A DNA stretch of 64,000 bases from Datnioides undecimradiatus (taxonomy: Eukaryota; Chordata; Actinopteri; Lobotiformes; Datnioididae). Both the position numbers and the translations under genes were made by a program. Positions 36,801-48,639 of this stretch are shown here, piece after piece. The notes beneath the pieces were generated by a model. That model was given only the letters and a program-made list of their open reading frames with translations, made no database searches and was not told the DNA's origin. The stretch is from assembly GCA_008933995.1 (NCBI GenBank), contig WARS01000010.1:11120238-11184237 (forward strand). The letters run 5' to 3'. Positions within the stretch are counted from its first letter, which is position 1. Each line of letters opens with the position of its first letter.

Positions 36801-39800
36801 TTACATATCTCATCTAAGATGTTGCTGTTGAAAGGGATGTCCAGTCCTGGTTCTGGAGATGTAAACGAACAGATGGATGAAGTTTGAAAACTTCATTTTA
36901 GCACCAAGTTCTAGCTTTTACCCAGACTTTCAGTTGTATTTAACGTGGTTTTTGTAGTTTTTACTCAATGGCCTCCATCCAATAATGGCAACTGAAGGAG
37001 GTGTTTAAAAGCTCCAGAAAAATCATGTAAGAGGACGTCAGGTTACGATTATTTTGTCAGTATCAATGACCTAGAGATAACTTTCCCTCTCGGCTTGAGA
37101 ACAGTCGCATGGAAACAAACTTTTCAGTTACAGTTAAGAGCCACTTCCCTCGATGTTCATCTCTAGCTGTATTCACTGCAGTCAATTAGCACTTTGACAA
37201 CACCTAGCGTTATTTGAATATGTACATCAGCAGTCTCACTGAAATGCTACAGGGCAACAGGGCCAAGTGCTACTTGAAACACATGAAAGCGTTTGCCCTC
37301 AGTAACACAGCGAGAGTTCGGCTGCATCCAGGAGCACAGGAGCACTTCATTTGTTGGAGTTGAACCATTTTTGGTTAATTGTCCACGCCGAATTAGACGT
37401 TATATATGTGTGGCCTACAATCAGTTGGCGTGCCCTCAATTCGGCATTCACAGAAACACTTCATGAAATTAGTTTAATGAGCGGCGAGTCTCGAGGTAAT
37501 GGATCAGAAGGAGGGCAGAAACGTTTGAAAAAGGGCCAAGGACCCAAACAACCAAACATCACTACACTTTGACGTGCATGAGTAAGGTCCTTTGTCAACA
37601 ATAGCCGGAGCCCAAATTGCTCATTAGAGCTGCTAAAATGAGGTATGTTTACTGTCAAATGGCCCGCTGATCCTAAGAGCTACAGTGTTTTGTTGACACT
37701 GTTGAGAAATGAGTAAAGAAGGATCAGAATGAAAAGCAACAGAAGTTTCCTTCTTTGAGAGTCTGTCCCTCACCGTCACTGCATTTATGTTTGCAGCTGC
37801 TTATCGCAGAGTTTTAAAGACTTTTTATGTGTTGTTTGTCCCTAATTTGAATGAATGTGAACTCTTTGGATATTGGTGCAATCATTTTTAATACCAATAC
37901 CAAAATAATAAAGTTTCCTTCCTCACAAAAACTGTGCCTAACCCAATTATTATTACTATTGTTACATTAAACAGTTCAACACATTTGAACACATTTCATC
38001 TCTCCAGCATTTCATATAAATAAAAAAAAATAAAATAAAATGGAAACTAAGGTCCTGAACCATAAGTGCACCACCTCTCTCATCTCTTTTCCAAAGTGGA
38101 TTGATGATAGCGAAGTCAAGTCACTCCACATGGTGAGTGAGAGCCCACACAAAGTGGAGGAATTTCTTCAGCACTTCAGTCTTACATGAGAAGCAGAGAA
38201 GGCTCCTTGGTGAAGACACGGTATTTTCCTGCTGCTTTGCCCTGAGAGACAGAAACATGTCGACCTTTACTATTGCTGAGCAGCAGGGGGGCTAAGAAAC
38301 AGTGTGGACACCTGGCGCAGCAGGGCCAGTATGAAGCCTCTTGCATCAAAGCTTCTGAGAGACGACGGGTCGGCGGGTCAGGGCTCACTCTGTGACCTCC
38401 TGAGTGGTGTGAATGCACTCTCCATACAACAACAACAACCGGACTATTTAATGTGTGTGTGGAGGCTTCAGAGGTGTAAAGGCACGGAGCTGCTTATGGA
38501 GCTGAGGTGGGTAACGATAAGTTATGAAACTAATTATAAACTGGGTATGTGATTACTTTTTCTGTTGATTAATTAGTTGAATAACAATTATTTTCCAGTG
38601 CAGATTTTGAAATGAGTGAATTCATCATTGCACAACTAGCGACTGTACTTCAGTGCAGTGGTGGGTTCAGCTAAATGCTAACGTTCTAATGTTATCTTTA
38701 GTATGCTAATAGTTGCTAATTAAATACCAATATGCCATTGAAATAGTTCCAAAACAGACGTCAAGTGTGAATTATTCTAAAGCCATGTCCCAGAGCACTA
38801 ATAAAGACCGAAGATATCTAATTCATTTTAATCCTGAGTTCTTTGTTTTGATGATCCCACAGCACATCCATAAATCTGCATCTCGGGGAGCCACCCATCC
38901 TGATTTGATGCAACTTTCAATTTACATTGACCTCTGCAGGTATAGGTAAGAAAGGATTGCCCAGTGACATCACCCAGTAGGTGCATGCAATGATTTAATG
39001 AAGTGTGACCGACCGTGCTTCCTACCTCTTGGGCTGCAAACACTCCTCAGTGATGAGCCAACCAGGGTAACTGTGCATGATTGGGCCGCGAGCCTAAGGG
39101 GCATCTGGCATCTGTGGCAGGTGACAAAAGCAAAGAGGGTTTAGTCTCAGTTCTCATTTGGGGGCGTTTCAATTCAACACCTGCACGCCTGAAACCAGAC
39201 TAAATTTGAACTGTGAGTGTGACTCAACATTATAAGGTGCGCTGAGCAGAAAGTGTTGGAATCAAGAGGCGGTCAGGTGTGTGAGGTAAGGTCATTTAAT
39301 GTCAAGTTCATACATGTATATATTAATTTGTACTGATGTAATTTAATAATAATTTCTTAAGATTTAGATTGTTTTATACTGTTATATTTTTATAACATTT
39401 TGTTTTATTATGTCTCCCCAACTCTGAACCCTGATATTAATTTATAATTTTCCTGCATCAGTAATGTTTTGTAACATCCTTCATATGCAACTCAAAACAG
39501 AAAAAGCAAGTTGTTTAAGCATCATTTTAAGTGGTTTATTAGAGAACTGTGGAGAGCATTCAAGAACAATGTAAGTTTCTTTTGGTCCAAACTTCACCTA
39601 ATTGCAATGTGCCCGGCTAACGCGAGCAATCCTTTAACTACTTGTAGTTTCAAAAACACTTTATCATTAGATGAATGCTCCCTGATACTAAACAAGACTA
39701 CATCATTAAACAGTAAGGGCTAATGGTGTCTCCTAATTACTCTTCTTTATTTTCATCTTCAATAAAACATCGCTGGACACCTCTGACAGAGCCTCTCTGC

Positions 39801-40150
39801 TACTTTAAGAATAACTACATAGGGTTATAAGCCCTTTCGTGACCATACACAGTAGGCGTGATTGCATTTTATTACTTTCATTGGCTATATTAAGTTTTGT
39901 TTTAAAGAAAAAATCCACAGTGGAAGTGGTCCAAAGGTTTGTAACCTGAAAAATTAGGATTAGGAAGCAGCCATCATGCTGTGACATTGCAATTCAATTT
40001 GAATATTTTTTCCACCTGAGACTATTTAATTAGTGGTTTTGGTAACAGCCAAGCTGATTCTTTGTCTATTTATTTATTTTTTTTATTTTAAAACTGCTCC
40101 ATGGCTTTAATTTACAACTAAAAATGTGCTGCAATGCCAGAGTGCATTCC
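30836..40150. other. intergenic, 9.3 kb, no gene seen
   Basis: AT-rich. The longest open frames (for example 36130-36612 plus and 35853-36485 minus) overlap each other on opposite strands and resemble no protein I know; I regard them as chance. A 38020-38040 AAATA run is low complexity. No RNA gene was recognised. Confidence 0.6.
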
Positions 40151-40159
40151 AGTTCAAAC

Positions 40160-40750
40160 TCTGTGAGACACCCGCGGCCCCTCCCTCTCTGACTTCCCTC
40201 GTCACAGTCACCGCACTTAACCTACGCAAATGGAGCGCCCTGCAGAGCAGCGTGCACACCCCCCTTCAGCGGTGACAGCCAGGTACTGAGAGCGTTTGCC
40301 CTCAGCCGCGGCGTCAGCGCTCGACGCTGTGACACTAAGCCACTATTAAACACATCTCAACGCAGCAAGCGCAGCTTCAGCAGCAGCCCCTCATTATGCT
40401 CAGAACCAAGCAAGCTATGAACTGCAGCGAGTACAATGCGCGTACTGCGGGTGGGATTTGAGTGTTTGTATAAATCATTATGGTATTCAGTCTGTATATT
40501 TGAGGCAGACGTGTGTGTGTGTGTTTGAGAGAGACAGAAGGAAAGTGAGGGAGCGTCGCAGCTGTGTTCAGGGTGGATCCGAGAGGTAACAGTGTGAGGA
40601 GGAGGCGTCCCAGGAGACTCCCGCCGTGATGTGTGGAGAGGAGGACAAATGAGGAGAGGAGCACAAGAAGGGAGTGGAGAATGAAGTGAGGAAACAGAAC
40701 GCACTTAGCCTCATCGCTGGAGCTGGACTCAGGCCCTCTCAGTCCGTACA
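40160..40750. other. isolated CpG-rich patch in an AT-rich desert
   Basis: This stretch has many CpGs (cacccgcggcccc, cagccgcggcgtcagcgctc, atgcgcgtactgcggg, ggagcgtcgcagc) while flanks on both sides are AT-rich and CpG-poor. No clear coding exon. A GAG/gtaaca donor-like site at about 40585 on the plus strand, after CpG-rich sequence, would fit a non-coding first exon, but this is weak. It could be a promoter of an unannotated transcript or a distal regulatory element. Confidence 0.45.
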
Positions 40751-41579
40751 GTAGACCAAATGCTTTATTATTTTATTGACTGATCTGCCCTTTTCAGTTC
40801 TGTCCAAAATTGCGCCGATTTTGTTCATTTATACACCTCTTAAAGGTGATGCTGTGTTACTTTCTTCACCTGCTTTTGTGATCAGTGTAGAAATCTGTGA
40901 GTATTGAATATTAAACACCCGCAGGACTGTATGCGCTTGAAGTTAATATGCAGGTAAGGAGGCTTACAGCTCCGCTACTGCATGCAACTTTTATTTTTAT
41001 AAATAATTATGAGAGAGCTGCCCTTTTCTTCCATTTGGACACCTGCTTAACACAATTTCTGCACAGCACTGAACTTTCATTCCCTGACATCCCACTCAAA
41101 CTGTCTTTCATCTCTGTTTTGCTTCTGTCACATACACACACATACAAAAGGTCCCACCACCAAACTCTGAAACCGCCGTAGCAGCTGGCAGAGTCCTGGC
41201 AGATGCAGAGAGCCCCTCAACAGCGCGCCCTCAGCTCAGCTCACTTCGGTAACTTTTGGACCAGCCCATACGTGCTGATAAATCAGTTGAGCTCGCTTTT
41301 GTTAAACCCAGTTAAATTACTCCAAGAAGGTAGTTTAAGAAACCGAGTCGGAAAAATGACTATTCTCGTGTTGAAACTGATTAAATTAAAACAAAACCAG
41401 TCAGTCTGAATCACACAATACATAAGCATGAAGCAATTATGAGGTGCCCTCTCCCAGGGGCCTTTCCCAAACTGACTAACTGCACTGCACAACTGAGATG
41501 ACAGTTGTCAGAGTCTGGCTGTGGGAGACACATTTAATCTGTATGCAGTGTTTAGAGAACTGAACTGTCCCCAACTGTC

Positions 41580-42010
41580 ATGTGGTGCCACACTGGAAGC
41601 AGGGAACACTCGGGGTTGGTCCCAAATACAGATGGATTCGAGGCTGGAAGTTCAAAAGGCATAACAAAAACAAAACAAAACAAAACAAACAAACAAATCA
41701 CAAAGCTTACCGGGGGCTGAGGCAGGCAGAAAAGTCCAAAATTCCAACTGAAAATCCAGAAAAACGCATGGAAAGCTAGAAACTCTAGGAAACACCAGGT
41801 AATTCACTTGGACATAAGGCACATGTAAACTGATGGGGGATAAAGGGTGTGTACGGACACACACACTTTAGAGAAGGAAGGCTGACAAGGCACAAGTGAA
41901 AGTGATGATCTAATCAACACAGGAAGCAAACGCACGAAGACAGGAGGGAAAAGCACCCTTCAAAATAAAACAGGAAATGAGTCAAACTCAAACCACAACA
42001 CAAACATATG
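41580..42010 (-). repeat. degenerate interspersed repeat, family R1, minus orientation
   Basis: It shares ggaagcagggaacac, ccaggtaattcact, acaaggcacaagtgaaag, atcaacacaggaagcaaac and aaaataaaacaggaaatgag with the other R1 copies. An AACAA/AACA low-complexity tract is at 41663-41698. Confidence 0.6.
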
Positions 42011-43387
42011 AAAATACATCACTCTGGGCTTGTAAATAGCGTTTATTATGCAACGCAACTGAAATGTTGACATTTCTCCAGTTCACCATTGAATGACCCA
42101 GCTCTTTCAGGAACATAAGCAGTAAACAAAGTCCGCAGAGGAACCATTGAAATAACCATTGAAATAAACAAGACCTTTATTAGAGGTATAGCAACATAAG
42201 CAAGCTAGGTTTTAAGAGGATACGATGGCAGAAATGGATTATAATAATCATAAGTTTTTTGTTTTTTTTTAGTCTAGTGTGGCCCGAAAGTGTGAACTGT
42301 TTTTCTGGAGTGTCATTATAAATGGTGGAAGTGTCATTTTGAGGCAGAGAGCCAGTTGGGGATGTAAATGAATGGAAGAAATAAACTACACACTCACACG
42401 GGTATCATAATCATACTCAGGTATACTCTTGCTAACTTTAATATCACACAGAATTAGGTGTAATTTTCCTAAATGACATTTTCGAATGTCAAAGAATGAA
42501 TCAGATCTCATTACACGAGAGGAAATTCATCCACTTCGCATCTCGCCTCTTTCTTACCTGTCAGCGGGAGCAACATGATCAGTCGAGCAAAATATCACTT
42601 CCCCTCCAGCTCTGAAGTAGCTGAGATTAGGCGCTGCCATCGACGCAGGCGAAGTCTGTTTTTTCTCAGGACAGGATGTGTGAGAGAGCTCTTTGTGAAA
42701 TGGTCTCTGCGGGTGGATCCAGTGTATCCTGCGAGACATTAAAGCTCCTCATAAAAAGGGAGCTGATGCACTTCCAGGTTTCAGCTCTATTCAAAAATAC
42801 ACCTGTTTGTATCTGAATAAATCACACCAGCAGAGCTGAAATGGTGCTGATTTTGAATAAAAGTTTGGTTCTTGGGTTGGTCATAAATGCAAAAGTAGTG
42901 ATAAATAAACCAAATGTAATAAAATGTATAGGCAATAGGGGTGATGCAGCTATGCTAACTGGAAAAATACTGATATCATGTTAATTAATCTAAGAATACT
43001 ACACAAAAGATGAAACAATTTCTGCCTTGAGAGTTGCTTCAATTCCACCTCCATGCACACACAGACACACAAGACACGACCCCGTGACACAGAAGATAAT
43101 GCAATAATTCAGTAGCAGCTACTTCCACAGTGTGAGCCAACCACTGCCATCCTGAAACATGTCAGAGGAGATGACCTATGAGAGCAACTGAGACACTGTT
43201 AGCACCTGCAAAACGGCAAAAAACCCCTTATCCACAGACGCAGTGCACTACCAACTAACCCCATATGTAAACCCATCTGGGGCAGTGTGAGATGCTCAAA
43301 GTGTGACAAAGTAAAAAAAGACATAGCATGCCCAGTGGAAGGATGGGTCAATCAAACTCAAGACCCAGAGGGCTGGACTGTTCAATT
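42011..43387. other. intergenic, no gene seen
   Basis: AT-rich, with no supported open frame. A short C/A-rich stretch (cacacagacacacaagacac) is at 43059-43078. Confidence 0.6.
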
Positions 43388-43603
43388 ACACTGGGGAACA
43401 ATTTGAAAAAACTGTTCTGTTGAGTTAGATTTTTATGCTGATTAAAACTAAAATTGGCACGCTGATTCCAAAATTGCAGTCAGTTTTCTTCTAGCACGTC
43501 AAGTTTTTTCTCCACAGCTTACCCTCCAGATAAGCAAAATTCCACTGATTAGCTGTAGTAGTAGTAGTAGTAGTAGTGTTCATATGATGGCTGACTATTG
43601 TTG
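43388..43603 (+). mobile_element. 5' half of a TIR element (partial copy)
   Basis: It begins ACACTGGGGAACAATTTG and runs through a TAG microsatellite (43556-43577) to tgatggctgactattgttg, matching 44231-44448 almost base for base. It breaks off there and is followed by a repeated actattg and then the inverted copy of the 24.6-25.2 kb segment. There is no coding capacity. Confidence 0.8.
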
Positions 43604-43610
43604 ACTATTG

Positions 43611-44230
43611 CTTTTTACAATAAAACCCCCCCACAAAAAACAACAACAGATGCTGAAAAACTTGTTTTGTTTCGTTCTGCCCAGTTTGTGCACTTACCCC
43701 ACCAGCCATTTTGGCAGCCTGGCAATTATTGTCGGCCTTCCAGTCTCTAAATTTTGAGCCCAGATACTTCTCCGCTTTCCACCACACTGCTCCAGCCTCT
43801 CTTGTCCTCCCTTTCAATTGTTACCCTGTGGACTTCAGGGGAATACAGAGTGATGCATGCGGCTCAGATCTCAGCCTCTCTGAGAAGTTTTAAGAGAAAC
43901 TGAGTCACCGGGGTCGGTGGCGTTCTTGGTTTGGCCACATGTTTGTTACTGTAACTTTATCTACCCTGCCAGACTGCCACCCTGCTGTATATCGCCGTCA
44001 CATTAATATCAAGATACCATTAATTAAGCTGAATCAGCAGGAGGAGCATGTGTCTGATTAAGTTGTTTTAATTGAGCTCATGCGTCACTGTCATTTTGCG
44101 GTGTCATATTGAGTCTGTAGTCTGTGTAATCGTACTCACCTGCACTCTTGGAGCTCACAGACATATGAAAAGCTGTGAACAGGATAATTTGTTAAAAGGC
44201 ACAGGAAGTTCACTCTTAAGTGCATTAATA
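43611..44230 (-). repeat. duplicated segment, copy B (inverted relative to 24560-25187)
   Basis: The reverse complement of this stretch matches copy A over its whole length with few substitutions, including the small MKGRTREAG open frame and the CAAAATGG...GGTAAGT motif. It is bounded on both sides by copies of the same TIR element. At its right edge the homology stops exactly where the second element begins (tgcattaata/acactgggga). Confidence 0.9.
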
Positions 44231-44819
44231 ACACTGGGGAATAATTTGAAAAAAATGTCTGTTGAGTTAGATTTTTATGCTGATTAAAACTAAAATTGGC
44301 ACGCTGATTCCAAAATTGCAGTCAGTTTTCTTCTAGCACGTCAAGTTTTTTCTCCACAGCTTTTTTCTCCAGATAAGCAAAATTCCACTGATTAGCTGTA
44401 GTAGTAGTAGTAGTAGTAGTGTACATATGATGGCTGACTATTGTTGGAGCATCAAACGCGATAGTCCTCAAGTTGAACACTCCAGAAAGAGCTATAAACG
44501 TAAATTTTTACCTTAACTACTTGCACACAATTATAATTACAGTAGCCATATCCTTTGTAAAAACACAATACTGTTAAACATTGCAGTCATGCCTGTTTCT
44601 TTCATATTTCATTGTATGTCAATATTTGAAAATTTTTATAAAACAAGCACATATCTGTTAAGTACAGTATTTTTCATATGTTTTAAGAAAACGGGGATCC
44701 TATAGTTCAAAAACTTGACGTGATAGAGAAAAACTGAGATCAGTTTTGGATTCCGCACCCAAAAATTAGTTAAAAACAGCTGTCAGACCTAACTCAACAA
44801 AAATTGGGTTCCCCAGTGT
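44231..44819 (+). mobile_element. full-length non-autonomous TIR element (MITE-like)
   Basis: The left end is acactggggaataatttg, later gttgagttaga; the right end is the inverse (tctaactc appears as taactcaac, then gggttccccagtgt). This gives terminal inverted repeats of roughly 40 bp, strongest over the outer dozen bases. It is 589 bp, with a TAG microsatellite at 44398-44420 and no transposase. The target duplication is ambiguous: a TA on both sides is compatible but not proven. Confidence 0.75.
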
Positions 44820-47800
44820 TATTGTTTAATGTACCTTGCTCCCAAAACAAGCTTCCATTATTTGCACGTTTTCTGCATTAAAATGCCCCAAAACAACACG
44901 ACTTATTCAATGTATGTCGCTGAGTTGGGTCCCTTTATGATCTCAGGTGTTCCTGACTATTTGAAACCCTGAGAGATCTGTAATTTTAGTTTAGGCTGTT
45001 TTAAACTATATATTTTAACCAGCTGAGCAGCAGCTCAGCTCGTAGCCAGTGTGTGCAGCAAACAGTGCTGAAGAAACACAAGATTTCTAACAATTGTTAA
45101 TGGTTTTAATCAAAAGCTGGTTTGTTTTGCAGAGGAGGAGAGTGGTGGAGAATTCAGCTCCCAGTACAAACCTCCCGAACACTTGAGCCCTGAAGGAATC
45201 CAAAGTGGGAGAAGGTGACTGCAAAGGTGGTGGAGACAATAACTCCCTCCTACTTCACCAGACTATGTCTTTTGTTGTTGTTTTAATTGAGCCGTGTATG
45301 TAGCAAACTCATTTTACCCTTAGCTGTAACCAAGTGTTGCAACAGGTTTTCTGCCAGAGCGCTGTCACTCTGTTCAGTAGTGTTACTCCTCAAAATATCG
45401 TGGCATTAGTTGAACAGGTTGTCATAATCCATAAAGCATATATTCTCAACATTTCTATTAGACCGTTGTGTAATTGTGTCCTGTTACGAGGAATTTCTCT
45501 TTGAAGGGGAATGTGTAAAGTATTAGATCAACAGTCTTCAGTGTGCGCCATAAAATAGTTGATATCTCATGAACCTCCAGCTGACAAGCACATACAGGAA
45601 GAGCGTGGCACAGTCATATAATGCCTGACTATTGAAGAGTTGCAAGGAAATGAGCAGGGTCAACAGTATATAGGGGAAAGAGGACTAATGCTATATTGTG
45701 AAAGGGTGTGTGGTAGAAGTGGACAAAGACAGGTTACTCTGAATCAAATCCACAGTTGTGGATCATGCTCTCAACCATGGTCGTACAATGGCCGAGGCTG
45801 GTCGAGGACGAATTAAGACCAACCATGTCCTCAGTCCTTCAAACATTTTGTATAGAGAACAAGTAGGCAATGCAACAGTGAGTGCTGTAATGTAATACTG
45901 CAAGTGCAATTATTGTTGAACAATGATTATGAGTTGCTCAGTGAAGATCCACTGAGAAACTGTAGGTTTAGTCTTGCGCACAGCTTCTCAGAGGCAAACT
46001 ATATTGAAACGGCCGGGCTGTTCTTTTGCAGAGAAGAGTTTTCACGTTTCCCAACAGAAGAGGGAATAAATAAATAGAGAATGTAGAATTTCTCCCACCT
46101 GAATTCTTGCCTCTTTTCATTATGCAGCCAGACCGTAAGGCTTGGTAATGCCTCAGCTTTCCTCCATTATACTGAGCCTCAGATACTGTTAGCTCAGATC
46201 TGTTAGCTCAGGCTCAGATGCCGTGTGCTCCAAGTGCTCACAGTTTTGTGATAACTTTATCTGACATGTATTGAAAAGTAGTTTGCAGCACAGACTGAAT
46301 TTACTTTGACCAGAATGTCAAAAATGGGCCCCATGAAATTATTATATAATTATCATACAGGAAGGAAAGCTCAGCATGCAGTAATTAAAGGTAAAGCACT
46401 TTGAAGCAATTATGCAAACTTTTAAACTGTACCAAATGTGCATTTTCCCCCCTGCATAGGTTTCCCCCCTTCCTATCCTTTCTGCAGCTGTGATGTATGA
46501 ATGGGTGTGAATTGGTAGATGACTTGTAGCGTAAAGTGCTCTAAGTGGTAGGAAGACTGGAAAGACATTATATAGGTACAGTCTGTTGGAATAATGGAAT
46601 CATCATATTAATTCCTGGCATCTTTAAGTGTACAGGACTGTGTGGTGCTCAAATTGGGTGCTCAATTTCTACTAAGAATGCACCGATCTAGCTCTCTCCC
46701 AAAGCCGATATTGCATTTCTGCACGGAGCTCACTGGAATAATTTGGATGTAAGGTACCATGATGCTCTTATAGATGATGCCGACAAGTGGTGCACATAAT
46801 AAGATCAGTATCCTCTACAAGTCCACAATATTAGAGAGATGCATGTTTACCTGGCACTGCTACTCCACACACATCCTGATTGTAGGTTGTCATGGTGTAG
46901 TCACTGCAACTGAATCCAGGCTACCTCTGTGTGTAAATAAGCGGTGACCGAATGTCAAAATGTATAGCTGTGTGAGGTCTGTTACAATATGTGGTCTGGC
47001 TCGCTCCTTCAAAAGCCATGAATTACAATTTGTGCTGCAAATTACATGTTGGTGCAGAAATTATTCATTCTTCCCCGCTACCCATGGCCTCAAATGATGA
47101 ATGAGCTTGTGATGCAGGGTGCTTGCTTACTTACAGCATTTTAAATCCTCATTTAAGCACCGTTGCTATGCAAACTATAGATGGCTGAGTCGACTAACGA
47201 GGTGCTGGGTGTCATGTAATGCCTCTCTGCTGTGGCATCATTAAGGAGTTGGTTCTCTTTCTTCAACTCGGGATTCTCCAAAAGTGTGACTGAAAAGATA
47301 AAATGGTCTCTGATGATGTCCTGAGCTTGTTCAGTTGCTTCGCCATTGAGCGGCTGTTTCCCTTACTCATTGACACCGTCTGTTGTCATGGAAACTTGCT
47401 GAGAGTTGTTTGAGTGCCCTTGAATTTTCAAGGCTCCACTGAAGAGACAATTACTCAATACAGTTTAGTCATCGCCGAAAGTTGTCAACGTTAGGCAACT
47501 CTTGAACTTTAAAACCGTGGTTACCAAAACAAAGTTAAATAAGTAAATCTGAAGGGGTGGTGAGATGATACAGAAGACACACAATTAGAAAATAAAACAT
47601 AATTTGCTTCATATATTTGTTATTTTATTGGGAAATACTGTATAGGCAGTCCAATAAAACAACCCCAAACAGCCAGCACCAGTCTTTGCTGTGAAGGAAT
47701 AGTCAGATGAGATTGATACCATTCTCCTGACTGTACACAAAATCTAAAAAATAGGTAATTGGAGTGTGAGACTAAAACACCTCTAAAGCTCAATAATCAA

Positions 47801-48537
47801 TATGTTGTATCTCATTTATCACAAATACATTTAAATGTAAAAACTACAAGACAGTCCAGTCCCAGTGATTTCCTGCAAACCCTGCAGCCCCTCAGTGGTT
47901 GGCAGGATAATGCTATGCACTTATTTACTTCATACACCAGTGAAACACTTGGCCAGGCTTAATGGTGCAATCATGCATGGCTCCTAATGATATACAGTGA
48001 GCATGGCTGATTTATTTCAGCGTTCCCTTCATTAATGGATGCATAGCAGCTTATGCAAATCTTTTACATCCACATGACTCATGACCTCATGTATAAATAA
48101 CATGTAAATGAACAGCTGAGTCTACATTATGTCATCAGTGTTTGGAAAATTATACTCTTTCAGAAGTTCTTGATGTCGCTGTGCCTGAATATGCAGTCAT
48201 GCGTCACCAGGTCTGAGGGATGTGGTTATTTGCCTCAGGTGTTAATCATGATGTTTGTTAGAAGAATTGAAATCATGCTCTTAATTAGAGGAAAAAAGAT
48301 AATGTCATGTATTTTCTATTCTGTGTTTCACAAAACTAAAAACAGGTTTTATTCTGTGGCAGATTCATTTCGGAACCTCAGGATGCAGCTCTTGTGCTTG
48401 AAGAACACTTGTGTTTTGGTGGCTTCCTGATAAAACATTCAACATTATAAAATGCTCCTTTGTTACTGGCGGGTAATTAACAGTTTGGGCAGTAGTGCAT
48501 GAACACTGAATGAATTACAGATTTAAAATAGAAAGCA
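44820..48537. other. intergenic, no gene seen apart from a repeat tail
   Basis: AT-rich, with no supported exon. It contains the SINE-tail-like fragment at 46484-46586. Confidence 0.6.
46484..46586 (+). repeat. teleost SINE-tail-like fragment
   Basis: The order gaatgggtgtgaattgg, gacttgtagcgtaaagtgct, aagtggtaggaagactggaa, attatataggtacagtc follows the 3' tail of a short repeat I recognise as widespread in teleosts (gaatgggtgaatg...aaagcgctttgagtgg... type). Only the tail is present. Confidence 0.6.
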
Positions 48538-48620
48538 TCACATAGAGACAGGGGAGGTGATCAGTATGCCAATGGCATGCACGAAGCAGCCGAGGACGCT
48601 GGTGATGACCATGTCAGCTC
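48538..48620 (-). CDS. possible terminal coding exon of an unidentified protein
   Basis: On the minus strand a strong acceptor (tttctcttcctcttgacag, 48621-48639) is followed by GA and 26 codons to a TGA: ADMVITSVLGCFVHAIGILI, then TSPVSM. Third codon positions are mostly C or G, unlike the AT-rich surroundings, and the peptide is hydrophobic, like a membrane segment. I do not recognise it and found no matching upstream exon. It could be a pseudo-exon, a repeat remnant or chance. Confidence 0.2.
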
Positions 48621-48639
48621 CTGTCAAGAGGAAGAGAAA

